Below are positions 34,486 to 41,918 of a stretch of 52,044 bases of DNA, in pieces (the first letter of the stretch is position 1; each line of letters begins with the position of its first letter). The translations under genes and the position numbers were made by a program. Source of the DNA: CAYYMH01 sp964472785 (GTDB lineage Bacteria; Zhuqueibacterota; Zhuqueibacteria; Thermofontimicrobiales; Thermofontimicrobiaceae); the NCBI GenBank assembly GCA_964472785.1, contig CAYYMH010000027.1, positions 1 through 52,044 of the forward strand, read 5' to 3'. The notes below the pieces were generated by a model. That model did no database searches, had not been told where the DNA came from, and saw nothing but the letters and a program-made list of their open reading frames with translations.

Positions 34486-35533
34486 AATACTTATTCTTCA
34501 AACAGCGTATATCGGCGACACCATCATGAGTACACCGGTGATTCGGGAATTGCATAAAATCTATCCGGATGCAGAGATTGATATGCTGACCACCCCGGTG
34601 ACATCAGCGCTTTTTCAATATAATCCGTATATTCGAAAACGCTTTACATTTTACAAAAAAAAGCCGATTCACAAATTGTTCAATTTTCTTTCGTTAATGA
34701 TAAAGTTACGAAAGGAAAAATACGATCTGTCTGTTTCACTTCAGAAATCGGTTACCTCGGGATTGTTACTATTTTTTGCAGGAATTCGGAGACGCATTGG
34801 CTACAAAGAACAGATCCTGACGACCCATTCGATTAAACCTTCTTCCAATTTGCACCGGAGAGAGCAGGATTTGAGTTTAATATCCATTTTAACGAAAAAA
34901 CCGTTGAATAGCGAAACTGAATTATTTTTCTCCGAAAAGGAAACCAACAAGGCAAAACAATTCATCAACCAATTTGTCTCCAAAAATGAAATCCCGATTG
35001 GCATCGCTCCAGGCTCTGTCCGCCGAACCAAGATGTGGCCCGAAGAGTATTACGCAGAACTGGTGCAACGATTGGCTAATGAGCAGGTGTTCATTTTCTT
35101 TCTGGGTGGCGCCGACGAGCGAAATTTATGTCAGCGAATTATCAAAAAAAGCGGCAATAAAAAAACAAAAAATTTAGCCGGTCAATTAACCTTGTTGGAG
35201 AGCAGCGCATTAATTAAAGAATTTGACCTGCTGATCACCAACGACAGCGCCCCTTTGCACATGGCGAACGCTGTAAAAACGGATGTCTTCGCATTTTTTG
35301 GTCCGACGGTCAGGGAATTTGGTTGTTATCCTTTTCGGGAACATGATAAAATTTTTGAAATTGAGTTGGATTGCCGACCCTGCTCCGCTCACGGTGGAAA
35401 AAAATGTCCGTTGGACCACCACAATTGTATGAGACTGATTAAGCCGATTGATGTTTTTCAAGCAGTTCGAGAACACTTGAAACTCACTGAAATGAAAACC
35501 AATCACTCCCCAACATTGAGAGCAGAAAAATGA
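34463..35533 (+). CDS. GT9 family glycosyltransferase (heptosyltransferase-like)
   Basis: This encodes 356 residues from the ATG at 34463; a GTG at 34442 is an alternative. The N-terminal HKILILQTAYIGDTIMSTPVI is the heptosyltransferase signature. The C-terminal domain has IGIAPGSVRRTKMWPEEYY, FFLGGADE, NLAGQLTLLESSALI, and LITNDSAPLHMANAV with the NDS(A/G)P motif that binds ADP-heptose in WaaC/WaaF. It would add heptose or a similar sugar to the LPS inner core. It overlaps the previous gene by 23 bp, and the next gene starts at its stop codon (ATGATG/TGA). Confidence 0.9.
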   Translation: MKRSSIHKILILQTAYIGDTIMSTPVIRELHKIYPDAEIDMLTTPVTSALFQYNPYIRKRFTFYKKKPIHKLFNFLSLMIKLRKEKYDLSVSLQKSVTSGLLLFFAGIRRRIGYKEQILTTHSIKPSSNLHRREQDLSLISILTKKPLNSETELFFSEKETNKAKQFINQFVSKNEIPIGIAPGSVRRTKMWPEEYYAELVQRLANEQVFIFFLGGADERNLCQRIIKKSGNKKTKNLAGQLTLLESSALIKEFDLLITNDSAPLHMANAVKTDVFAFFGPTVREFGCYPFREHDKIFEIELDCRPCSAHGGKKCPLDHHNCMRLIKPIDVFQAVREHLKLTEMKTNHSPTLRAEK

Positions 35534-36429
35534 TGGTAGCACGGAACATTCAGCATTTTTTCAAATACCCGTTTGAGATTCGCTCGTCCGAAAAAATCGA
35601 CATCGACAGTGTGAGAACCGTTTGTTTAGCCCTTGGTCCCTATCGTAACTTAACAACACTCACAGCCTCGATGCTGGCGTTGCATCCGAATTGTCAGGTA
35701 TTGAATCACGCGGGAATGCGAATTTTCAAAAGCAGGAAATTGAATTTTTTGAAAAAATATGCCAATGATAAATTCGATGCGTTCACCCGTTATGCGATTT
35801 ATCTCTCCGGCGGCGGGAAGCGGGGTGATTTTGGCGGATCGATCACTCTTTCTCATGCGTTCACCCGCTCAAGAATGCAGGACATGTACCAGCAGCGTTT
35901 CGGTGACCGGTTGGTCAAAGAAAATATACACGCTGTATTTTGGAAAGAATCGCTCCGCACCTCAAATTATATTCGAAGATACCAACCCGATTTGGAGCGA
36001 ATTTTCACCGAAAATTCCAGATTGAGATTTCTGCTGCCGGTTCGGCATCCGCTGGATTGCGCTGTTTCCAACCGGAAAACCGGACATTACGAATTATTTC
36101 AAAATTTAGGGAAAGACCCTTCAATCGCACAGTTGACGGCAGCGATTTTGGACGAATTCGTCTGGTTCTTGAAACTGAAAGACCAGTTCCCGGAACGGTT
36201 TTTCTTTTATTTTGAAAACAAGTTCACTGAGCAGATATTAAAAAATTTAGCGAATTTCCTTGACATTAAAAAAGATCAGAAATGGATTGACGATTGTCTC
36301 GATGTGTTTGTGATTAAAAAATCGTATGATCATGAAAAAGAATTGATTGAATTTTATAAAAAAACAGTTGAAGATAAATTTATGAATTATCCGGAATTTT
36401 CCATGCAACTTTTGAAATTTGTGGATTGA
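35530..36429 (+). CDS. Sulfotransferase-family protein
   Basis: The protein has 299 residues. Two ATGs at 35530 and 35533 overlap the stop of the GT9 gene. The N-terminal TVCLALGPYRNLTTLTASML replaces the usual PxSGTT loop by a GPYRNLTT variant at the 5'-phosphosulfate site. FLLPVRHPLDCAVSNRKTGHY holds the RxxxD...S pattern typical of the 3'-phosphate-binding region, and FFYFENKF fits the later beta strand. It may sulfate a sugar of the surface glycan or act on another acceptor. The assignment is by motif and length; the modified PAPS loop leaves some doubt. Confidence 0.68.
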   Translation: MMVARNIQHFFKYPFEIRSSEKIDIDSVRTVCLALGPYRNLTTLTASMLALHPNCQVLNHAGMRIFKSRKLNFLKKYANDKFDAFTRYAIYLSGGGKRGDFGGSITLSHAFTRSRMQDMYQQRFGDRLVKENIHAVFWKESLRTSNYIRRYQPDLERIFTENSRLRFLLPVRHPLDCAVSNRKTGHYELFQNLGKDPSIAQLTAAILDEFVWFLKLKDQFPERFFFYFENKFTEQILKNLANFLDIKKDQKWIDDCLDVFVIKKSYDHEKELIEFYKKTVEDKFMNYPEFSMQLLKFVD

Positions 36430-36524
36430 TTGCCACAGAGCAACAGAGAACACAGAGAAAAAATTAAATTTGTGTGCTTTACCTCAAAGGTGGAATACAC
36501 TTATAAATTGCAGACAGAATTACA

Positions 36525-37208
36525 ATGAACTATCAATTGGCAAAACTAAAATTATTCGGCAAAAGACTGGTGGGCTACAAAAGCCGGATCAAATATCGGA
36601 ATGCCCGAATTTTACATGATTACCAGTGCATCTTCGTGCACATTCCGAAAACTGCCGGCAATAGCGTATCTCATGTTTTAAATCAGTTACCCCGAGAATC
36701 TGACAACCTATCCCCTAAAATCAGTAAACATGCCAAAGCGTTTGAGATCAAATATTTATTGGGGGAAGAATTGTGGGAGCAGTACTTTTCATTTGCCTTT
36801 GTCCGAAATCCGTGGTCGCTGATGGTCTCATGTTATCACTGGTGGCTGCAAAAAGCGAAGGACATCAAATATCACAGCGGCAAAGCCAAACAGGTGGCTG
36901 CGATGAAGGACTTTAATGAATTCATGCAATCAAAGTTCGGCAGAAAAATGATCAACGAGCGTTACGGGAACATGTTCGATTGGATCAGTGAAAACAACAA
37001 AATCATCGTCGATTATGTGGGCAAATTGGAAACCATTGAAAAGGATTGGGAGCACATTTGCGAGCAACTGAAGATAAAACAAATGCCGTTGCCACACATT
37101 AACAAATCGAAGCACAGAGATTACCGGAAATATTACAACGATGAATCGATTCAAATCGTGGCAGAACGGTTTAAAAAAACAATCGACTTGTTTGACTACT
37201 CGTTTTGA
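36525..37208 (+). CDS. Sulfotransferase family 2-type protein
   Basis: This encodes 227 residues. The stretch CIFVHIPKTAGNSVSHVL (39-48) is the sulfotransferase family 2 / heparan-sulfate-sulfotransferase-like PAPS loop, and FAFVRNPWSLMVSCYHWW gives R94, N95, P96 and S102 for the 3'-phosphate. Proteins of this type sulfate glycans. It differs in family from the sulfotransferase-like gene at 35530 and from that at 16982. Upstream (36432-36458) lies one arm of the CCACAGAGA-type repeat. The next gene starts four bases after its stop, so it is in the glycan operon. Confidence 0.82.
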   Translation: MNYQLAKLKLFGKRLVGYKSRIKYRNARILHDYQCIFVHIPKTAGNSVSHVLNQLPRESDNLSPKISKHAKAFEIKYLLGEELWEQYFSFAFVRNPWSLMVSCYHWWLQKAKDIKYHSGKAKQVAAMKDFNEFMQSKFGRKMINERYGNMFDWISENNKIIVDYVGKLETIEKDWEHICEQLKIKQMPLPHINKSKHRDYRKYYNDESIQIVAERFKKTIDLFDYSF

Positions 37209-37211
37209 AAA

Positions 37212-38306
37212 ATGATGAATATTTTGTTACTGACATATCAGGGTGGAATCGCTGGTTCCACGCTCTCGATTTATTATCTTGCCAGAGGATTGGCAAATCG
37301 CGGACACGTCGTTTATCTTGGTTGTCGGGAAAATACGCTGCTTTACCAATTACTGGAAAACACGAATGTTAATTTAATACCGATCCCCTTCAAAAGTAAA
37401 TTGGATTTTCATTCAATTAAATTGGTGCGGGATATTACTCTCGAATATCAGATTGACATTGTGAATGCACAGTCCAGTATTGACAGGTACGTTTCCATTT
37501 TCGCCAAAATCCTTTTTGGGCTCAAATACAAACTGGTGCATACCAGACGACAGACACCGAAAAGCAGCGGCGGTATTTTTCAGGCGATGTTTTATACGCT
37601 GTTCACCGATAAAATTGTTGCTGTCAGCCGCGGTGTGAAAAAGAGCCTGGCAAAAATGGGAATCCCCAAGCGCCATATTGAGGTTATTTTTAATGGTACG
37701 CCTAAAGAAAAATACCAAAACCTCTCCCCTGCTCAAACTGAACATTTGAGAAAAAAACTCGGCATCGACAGCGGATCGTTTGTGATCGGCTGTGTGTCTC
37801 GCCGAAAACGGCAGGAGCAAATCATTCAAGCGCTACCGTTATTAGATTTTGATGCCAGGGTTGTTTTTATCGGAATTAACAGGGATAAAATTTATGAAAA
37901 ACTTATCAGTCATTTAAACATCAAAAATCCGATTCATTTTTGCGGTCGGGTCCCAACTGATGAAATTTTAAACTATTACAAATTATTTGACGTCCATGTT
38001 TTGCCCTCGGTGACCGAAGGCTTGTCCCAGACATTGCTGGAAGCAATGGCAATCGGCGTCCCGGTGATTGCAACCGCAGCCGCCGGCAATCTCGATCTAA
38101 TTACGGAGCAGCAAAATGGGCTTTTATTCACTGATGGTGACATCAAAGGATTGGCAGCGAAAATTAACAGCATCAAACAAAATCCGGATCAAACAAAAAA
38201 AATGATCAAAAACGCGCGCAAAACAGCATTGGAAGATTTCTCGATCGACAATACAATCACCAATTACGAAAGCTTTTTTAAACGATTATGTAATTCCAAA
38301 AAATAA
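37212..38306 (+). CDS. GT4 family glycosyltransferase
   Basis: This encodes 364 residues (ATGs at 37212 and 37215 are both possible). The N-terminal LLTYQGGIAGSTLSIYYLA is the GT-B glycine-rich loop. DKIVAVSRGVKKSLAKMGIP, VIFNG, IGCVSRRKRQEQIIQAL, FCGRVPTDEILNYYKLFD and LPSVTEGLSQTLLEAMAIGVPVI carry the GT4 signature with E and E seven residues apart. It probably ends the glycan cluster; 75 bp and an AT-rich gap separate it from the next operon. Confidence 0.88.
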   Translation: MMNILLLTYQGGIAGSTLSIYYLARGLANRGHVVYLGCRENTLLYQLLENTNVNLIPIPFKSKLDFHSIKLVRDITLEYQIDIVNAQSSIDRYVSIFAKILFGLKYKLVHTRRQTPKSSGGIFQAMFYTLFTDKIVAVSRGVKKSLAKMGIPKRHIEVIFNGTPKEKYQNLSPAQTEHLRKKLGIDSGSFVIGCVSRRKRQEQIIQALPLLDFDARVVFIGINRDKIYEKLISHLNIKNPIHFCGRVPTDEILNYYKLFDVHVLPSVTEGLSQTLLEAMAIGVPVIATAAAGNLDLITEQQNGLLFTDGDIKGLAAKINSIKQNPDQTKKMIKNARKTALEDFSIDNTITNYESFFKRLCNSKK

Positions 38307-38381
38307 GAAACAAATAGCGAGTGCCATAAGTTTAACGTAATCAATAATGAGAGCTGTTTTAAACAAATAATCACTTTTAAT

Positions 38382-39026
38382 TTGAAAAATTTAGTAAAAT
38401 TAAATACTGACCGTTTATCAAACAAATTGATGCAGCAGGTCGCTGAGCTGTTAAATCAGGGCGGTATCATCGGCTATCCCACCGAGACTGTTTACGGATT
38501 GGGTTGCGATGCATTGAACGCGAAATCCATTGACCGGATTTATCGACTCAAAGGCAGAAATTTTAAAAATCCATTGCTGATACTGGTTGTTTCAGAAAAA
38601 GCTGTCGGGGAATACACTGTTGATATTCACGAAAAAGCGACCATATTGATGAGACAATTTTGGCCCGGACCGCTGACACTGCTATTCGAAGCCAACTCTA
38701 AATTGCCGATAAATTTGTTAGGCGGGAGTAAAAAAATCGGCATTCGAGTATCACCCGATCATTTTTGTCAGCAGTTGTTAGGCGTTTTTAAAAAGCCGCT
38801 GGTTTCGACAAGTGCCAATCCGGCAGGATTTCCTCCTGCAAAAAGTAGTGAGGAAGTTCACAAATATTTTGGAGATTCGCTGGATATGATTATCGATGAC
38901 GGAGACCGTAGAAAAGCAGAGCCCTCTACAGTAGTCGATGTGACAGAGGCGGTGCCAAAGTTAGTCAGAAAGGGGGCGATTTCAAAAACCGACATTGAAG
39001 CCTTCATAGGAGAAATTAATGAATAA
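38382..39026 (+). CDS. tsaC: L-threonylcarbamoyladenylate synthase (TsaC/YwlC/Sua5 family)
   Basis: This encodes 214 residues from a TTG at 38382; no better start lies near. GYPTETVYGLGCDALN (31-46), RLKGRNFKNPLLILV, WPGPLTLLFE, and STSANPAGFPPAKSSEEV are the YrdC-domain signature, with the KxR/S-N region binding threonine and ATP. The enzyme makes threonylcarbamoyl-AMP for tRNA t6A37 synthesis with TsaB, TsaD and TsaE. It is the first gene of a four-gene operon whose members overlap or nearly touch. Length is that of the short TsaC/YwlC type. Confidence 0.9.
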   Translation: MKNLVKLNTDRLSNKLMQQVAELLNQGGIIGYPTETVYGLGCDALNAKSIDRIYRLKGRNFKNPLLILVVSEKAVGEYTVDIHEKATILMRQFWPGPLTLLFEANSKLPINLLGGSKKIGIRVSPDHFCQQLLGVFKKPLVSTSANPAGFPPAKSSEEVHKYFGDSLDMIIDDGDRRKAEPSTVVDVTEAVPKLVRKGAISKTDIEAFIGEINE

Positions 39027-39510
39027 TAAACCATTCACCATTCTTTTTGTCTGTTCGGGCAACGCCTGCCGCAGCCCCATGGCTGAAGGGTTATTGAAAA
39101 AGAAACTTTTTCCGTACTATCAAAAACAAGTTGTTATCAAATCCGCCGGAACTTTAGGTCTCAACGGTAATCCGGCAACACCGAACACGATCACCGTTGC
39201 TAAAGAAAAAGGAGTGGACATTTCATCGCACCTTTCTCAGGGGATCAGCGCGAATCTCATTCAGAAAGCGGATATTATTTTTACAATGGCTGCCCATCAC
39301 AAAGAGACATTATTGGAAATTTTCCCGGAAAAGAAAGATGATGTTTTTCTTTTAACGGCTTTTGGTGTAGAAGAGAAAACGAACAATGCCAAAGACATAC
39401 GTGATCCGATTGGCGAAAATTTGACTTTTTACCGGCAGATAATCCATCAAATTGACCGCGAACTTGAGCGCATTTTACCGGAATTAAAAAAACGGATCGA
39501 AAACAAATGA
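39019..39510 (+). CDS. Low-molecular-weight protein-tyrosine phosphatase family protein
   Basis: This encodes 163 residues; the ATG overlaps the tsaC-like gene by eight bases. The active-site loop is FVCSGNACRSP with C12 and R18 (CX5R), and D129 in DIRDPIG supplies the general acid. The same fold serves arsenate reductases, but the length and DP motif suit a tyrosine phosphatase, often found with exopolysaccharide kinases. Its next-door position to TsaC is common in several bacteria. It ends with an ATGA overlap into the DUF3108 gene. Confidence 0.87.
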   Translation: MNNKPFTILFVCSGNACRSPMAEGLLKKKLFPYYQKQVVIKSAGTLGLNGNPATPNTITVAKEKGVDISSHLSQGISANLIQKADIIFTMAAHHKETLLEIFPEKKDDVFLLTAFGVEEKTNNAKDIRDPIGENLTFYRQIIHQIDRELERILPELKKRIENK

Positions 39511-40577
39511 ATTCTCAATTTATGAATAAAACATTGTTTAATCTTGTGTTTGCGCTGATTATTTTCCTTTTGTATCATTTAATTCATTCCATAATACCAG
39601 ACCGGTTATCAGCTCAACATTCTATTAAAAAGCAGGCACAGGACACAACAAAGTTAGAACGCGCAAAAATTGATACAACGCGAAAAGACACTCTCATTCA
39701 AATCAGCCTTGATACGACGACTGTCGATTCTTCAATTGAGTCCTTCAAAATCGACAGCACGGTTTCGGGAGACGAGCTGCTTGAGGACGATTACATTTCG
39801 ACTCCGGCTGATTATGACACGTTAAATAAAGTTCGGCTTCCGGTCAATTTAAAGAAAACGAAATTCGCCTACTTCGATGCAACTCAATCCATCGATCGCG
39901 TCGTTCAAAATGATGCTTTCAAAGTCGGCGAAAAATTAACATTTATCATCCGCTACGGTCCGGTTGTGGCTGGCTCTGCAATTATGGGCATTCCCAAAAT
40001 TGTGAAACACCGCGGCGTCGAATGTTTTAAAATTCAGACTGAAGCGCGATCCAGTTCATTTTTCTCGGTTTTTTTCAAGGTCAAAGATAAAGTCATTTCT
40101 TATATGGATCGGGAGGGATTGTTTACATGGGGATTTGAGAAACATCTCCGCGAAGGCTCGTACAGCGCAGACCAGATCGTGGAATATGATCAGTTCAATG
40201 GCTGGGCAGTGACCAACAAAAAAGACAGTTTACAAATTCCACCCTGTGTTCAGGATATACTCACATCGTTTTATTTCATCCGAACTCAACCGCTGGAAGT
40301 CGGCAAATCCATCTTTCTTGACAATCATGCTGACAACAAATTGTATCCGCTGGAAATTAAAGTTCATAAAAGAGAGCGCGTGAAGGTAAAAGCCGGCACT
40401 TTCGACTGTGTCATTGTCGAGCCGATCCTGCGTGCCAGTGGCATTTTTAAAAGCAAGGGAAGATTATTAGTCTGGTTAACCGATGACGAGCGAAAAATTC
40501 CCGTTCAAATGAAAAGCAAAATTATTATCGGATACATCACTGCAGAATTGAAAGAAATGAAAGGAATCAGGAAATAA
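39507..40577 (+). CDS. DUF3108 protein with N-terminal membrane/signal segment
   Basis: The protein has 356 residues. A hydrophobic segment (about 10-28) acts as signal or anchor, followed by a Ser/Thr/Asp-rich linker (about 35-115). Residues about 130-345 match DUF3108: FKVGEKLTFIIRYG, then VVAGSAIMGI, SYMDREGLFTW, FYFIRTQPLEVGK, and VKVKAGTFDCVIVEP. DUF3108 proteins are periplasmic or outer-membrane-linked beta-sandwich proteins of unknown function. It overlaps the phosphatase gene by four bases and lies four bases before the deoxyhypusine-synthase-like gene. Confidence 0.82.
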   Translation: MNSQFMNKTLFNLVFALIIFLLYHLIHSIIPDRLSAQHSIKKQAQDTTKLERAKIDTTRKDTLIQISLDTTTVDSSIESFKIDSTVSGDELLEDDYISTPADYDTLNKVRLPVNLKKTKFAYFDATQSIDRVVQNDAFKVGEKLTFIIRYGPVVAGSAIMGIPKIVKHRGVECFKIQTEARSSSFFSVFFKVKDKVISYMDREGLFTWGFEKHLREGSYSADQIVEYDQFNGWAVTNKKDSLQIPPCVQDILTSFYFIRTQPLEVGKSIFLDNHADNKLYPLEIKVHKRERVKVKAGTFDCVIVEPILRASGIFKSKGRLLVWLTDDERKIPVQMKSKIIIGYITAELKEMKGIRK

Positions 40578-40581
40578 CATC

Positions 40582-41526
40582 ATGTCAAAGTACCGGGAAA
40601 TCGATTTATCAAAAATAAAGACATATTCCATCAAAAATCGATACAGCAAAGTAAATTTCAAAAATTTTGCCAAACCATTTCAAAAAGGACAGTCCCTCCA
40701 AAAATTCATCGAAAACCTGCCCGATATTCTCGTCGGTGAAGATTTCAAAACATTAGTGAACGCCATCGTATCCGCTCACAAGGCGGATAAACAAATCATT
40801 CTGATGATGGGCGCTCATGTGATCAAATGCGGATTAAACCCCTTGATTATCCAATTGATGGAAAAAAACATTATCAAGTGCATCGCGTTCAACGGCGCCT
40901 GCGTCATTCACGACACAGAAATCGCGCAATGGGGGTTTACGTCCGAAGATGTGGGGGAAGCCATAGACGACGGCAGTTTCGGCATGGTTTCAGAAACGCC
41001 GCAATTTATCAATTCGGCTCTGCAAGAGGGTTATCAACAAAAGTTAGGCTTTGGTGAAAGTGTTGGCAAAAAATTGACCGATTCAGATTCCAAATTCCAA
41101 AACCTGAGTATTTTAGCACAGGCTTATCGATCGGATATTCCGGTCACCGTACACGTCGCCATCGGCACCGACATCATTCATCAACATCCCAATTCAGACG
41201 GAAAAGTCATCGGAGAACTTTCGTATCGGGATTTCAAAATTTTTTGTGACCAGGTGGGTCGATTGAACAAGGACGCTGTTGTGTTGAATTTCGGTTCAGC
41301 AGTCATCTTGCCGGAAGTGTTTTTAAAAGCGTTGACAGTCGCCCGAAATCTTGGCAACGATGCACACGGTTTTACCACGGCAAACTTTGATATGCTGAGG
41401 CATTACAGACCCAACGTAAATGTAATTCAACGGCCCGTACAAACGGGTGGTAAAGGCATGAATTTTACAGGCCATCATGAAATAATGATTCCGCTCTTAG
41501 TAGCAGCCGTCTTAGATCAAATTTAA
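40582..41526 (+). CDS. Deoxyhypusine-synthase-like protein
   Basis: The 314 residues show parts resembling the deoxyhypusine synthase NAD-binding fold: MMGAHVIKCGLNPLIIQLM, CIAFNGACVIHDTEIAQ, IPVTVHVAIGTDIIH, and a C-terminal GGKGMNFTGHHEIMIPLL. Bacteria lack eIF5A, so the role must differ; bacterial relatives include homospermidine-synthase-like enzymes, and the active-site Lys region SxxKI of eukaryotic DHS is not obvious here. It might modify or transfer a polyamine-derived group. It is the last gene of the tsaC-led operon. Identification is by eye and moderate. Confidence 0.55.
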   Translation: MSKYREIDLSKIKTYSIKNRYSKVNFKNFAKPFQKGQSLQKFIENLPDILVGEDFKTLVNAIVSAHKADKQIILMMGAHVIKCGLNPLIIQLMEKNIIKCIAFNGACVIHDTEIAQWGFTSEDVGEAIDDGSFGMVSETPQFINSALQEGYQQKLGFGESVGKKLTDSDSKFQNLSILAQAYRSDIPVTVHVAIGTDIIHQHPNSDGKVIGELSYRDFKIFCDQVGRLNKDAVVLNFGSAVILPEVFLKALTVARNLGNDAHGFTTANFDMLRHYRPNVNVIQRPVQTGGKGMNFTGHHEIMIPLLVAAVLDQI

Positions 41527-41555
41527 TTTTTAAATTTTTCTGGCACTCCGTTTCG

Positions 41556-41705
41556 TTAAATCATAGCGTCCTGCAAAATAGACAAACAAGTAGTTAAAAG
41601 ATGTCGCTCCTGCTAATGTAGGAGTCTCCTTGTGGCTAATTATGTAGCCATGACAGCAATATTTAAAAATTGACGTATTTATTTTGCAGAACGCCATTAA
41701 ATCAT
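41556..41705. mobile_element. MITE-like element with perfect 9-bp target duplication
   Basis: Inverted ends at 41565-41580 (AGCGTCCTGCAAAATA) and 41680-41695 match at 14 of 16 positions. The 9-bp sequence TTAAATCAT occurs directly next to the left end (41556-41564) and one base outside the right end (41697-41705), a target-site duplication that proves an insertion event. The interior has two hairpins, CTCCTGC/GTAGGAG (one mismatch) and TGGCTA/TAGCCA, and no gene. A 9-bp duplication is typical of several IS families including IS4. It lies between the operon ending at 41526 and the promoter at 41718. Confidence 0.75.
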
Positions 41706-41717
41706 CCTAAAAATAGC

Positions 41718-41746
41718 TTGCTTTTAAACTCCCATATCTTTATATT
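41718..41746 (+). promoter_or_regulatory. Promoter of the outer-membrane cluster
   Basis: TTGCTT (41718-41723), 17 bp, TATATT (41741-41746). The leader to the start at 41919 would be about 165 bases with no obvious riboswitch or long hairpin. The promoter begins only 13 bp past the transposon-like element's right target duplication. Confidence 0.6.
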
Positions 41747-41918
41747 CATTTTGTTTGTTATAACTCGGAATGCTGCATGATTACAGCTTCTTCCTCTTTT
41801 TGTCAATGTTGCCTGCTGTATTGATAAAGCTAAGTTAGACAAATACTTCTGATAAGTCAGATAGTCTCCCAATTGGATAAAGTATTTTGATTTTAGAAGA
41901 AATTGAGCGGAGAGAATT

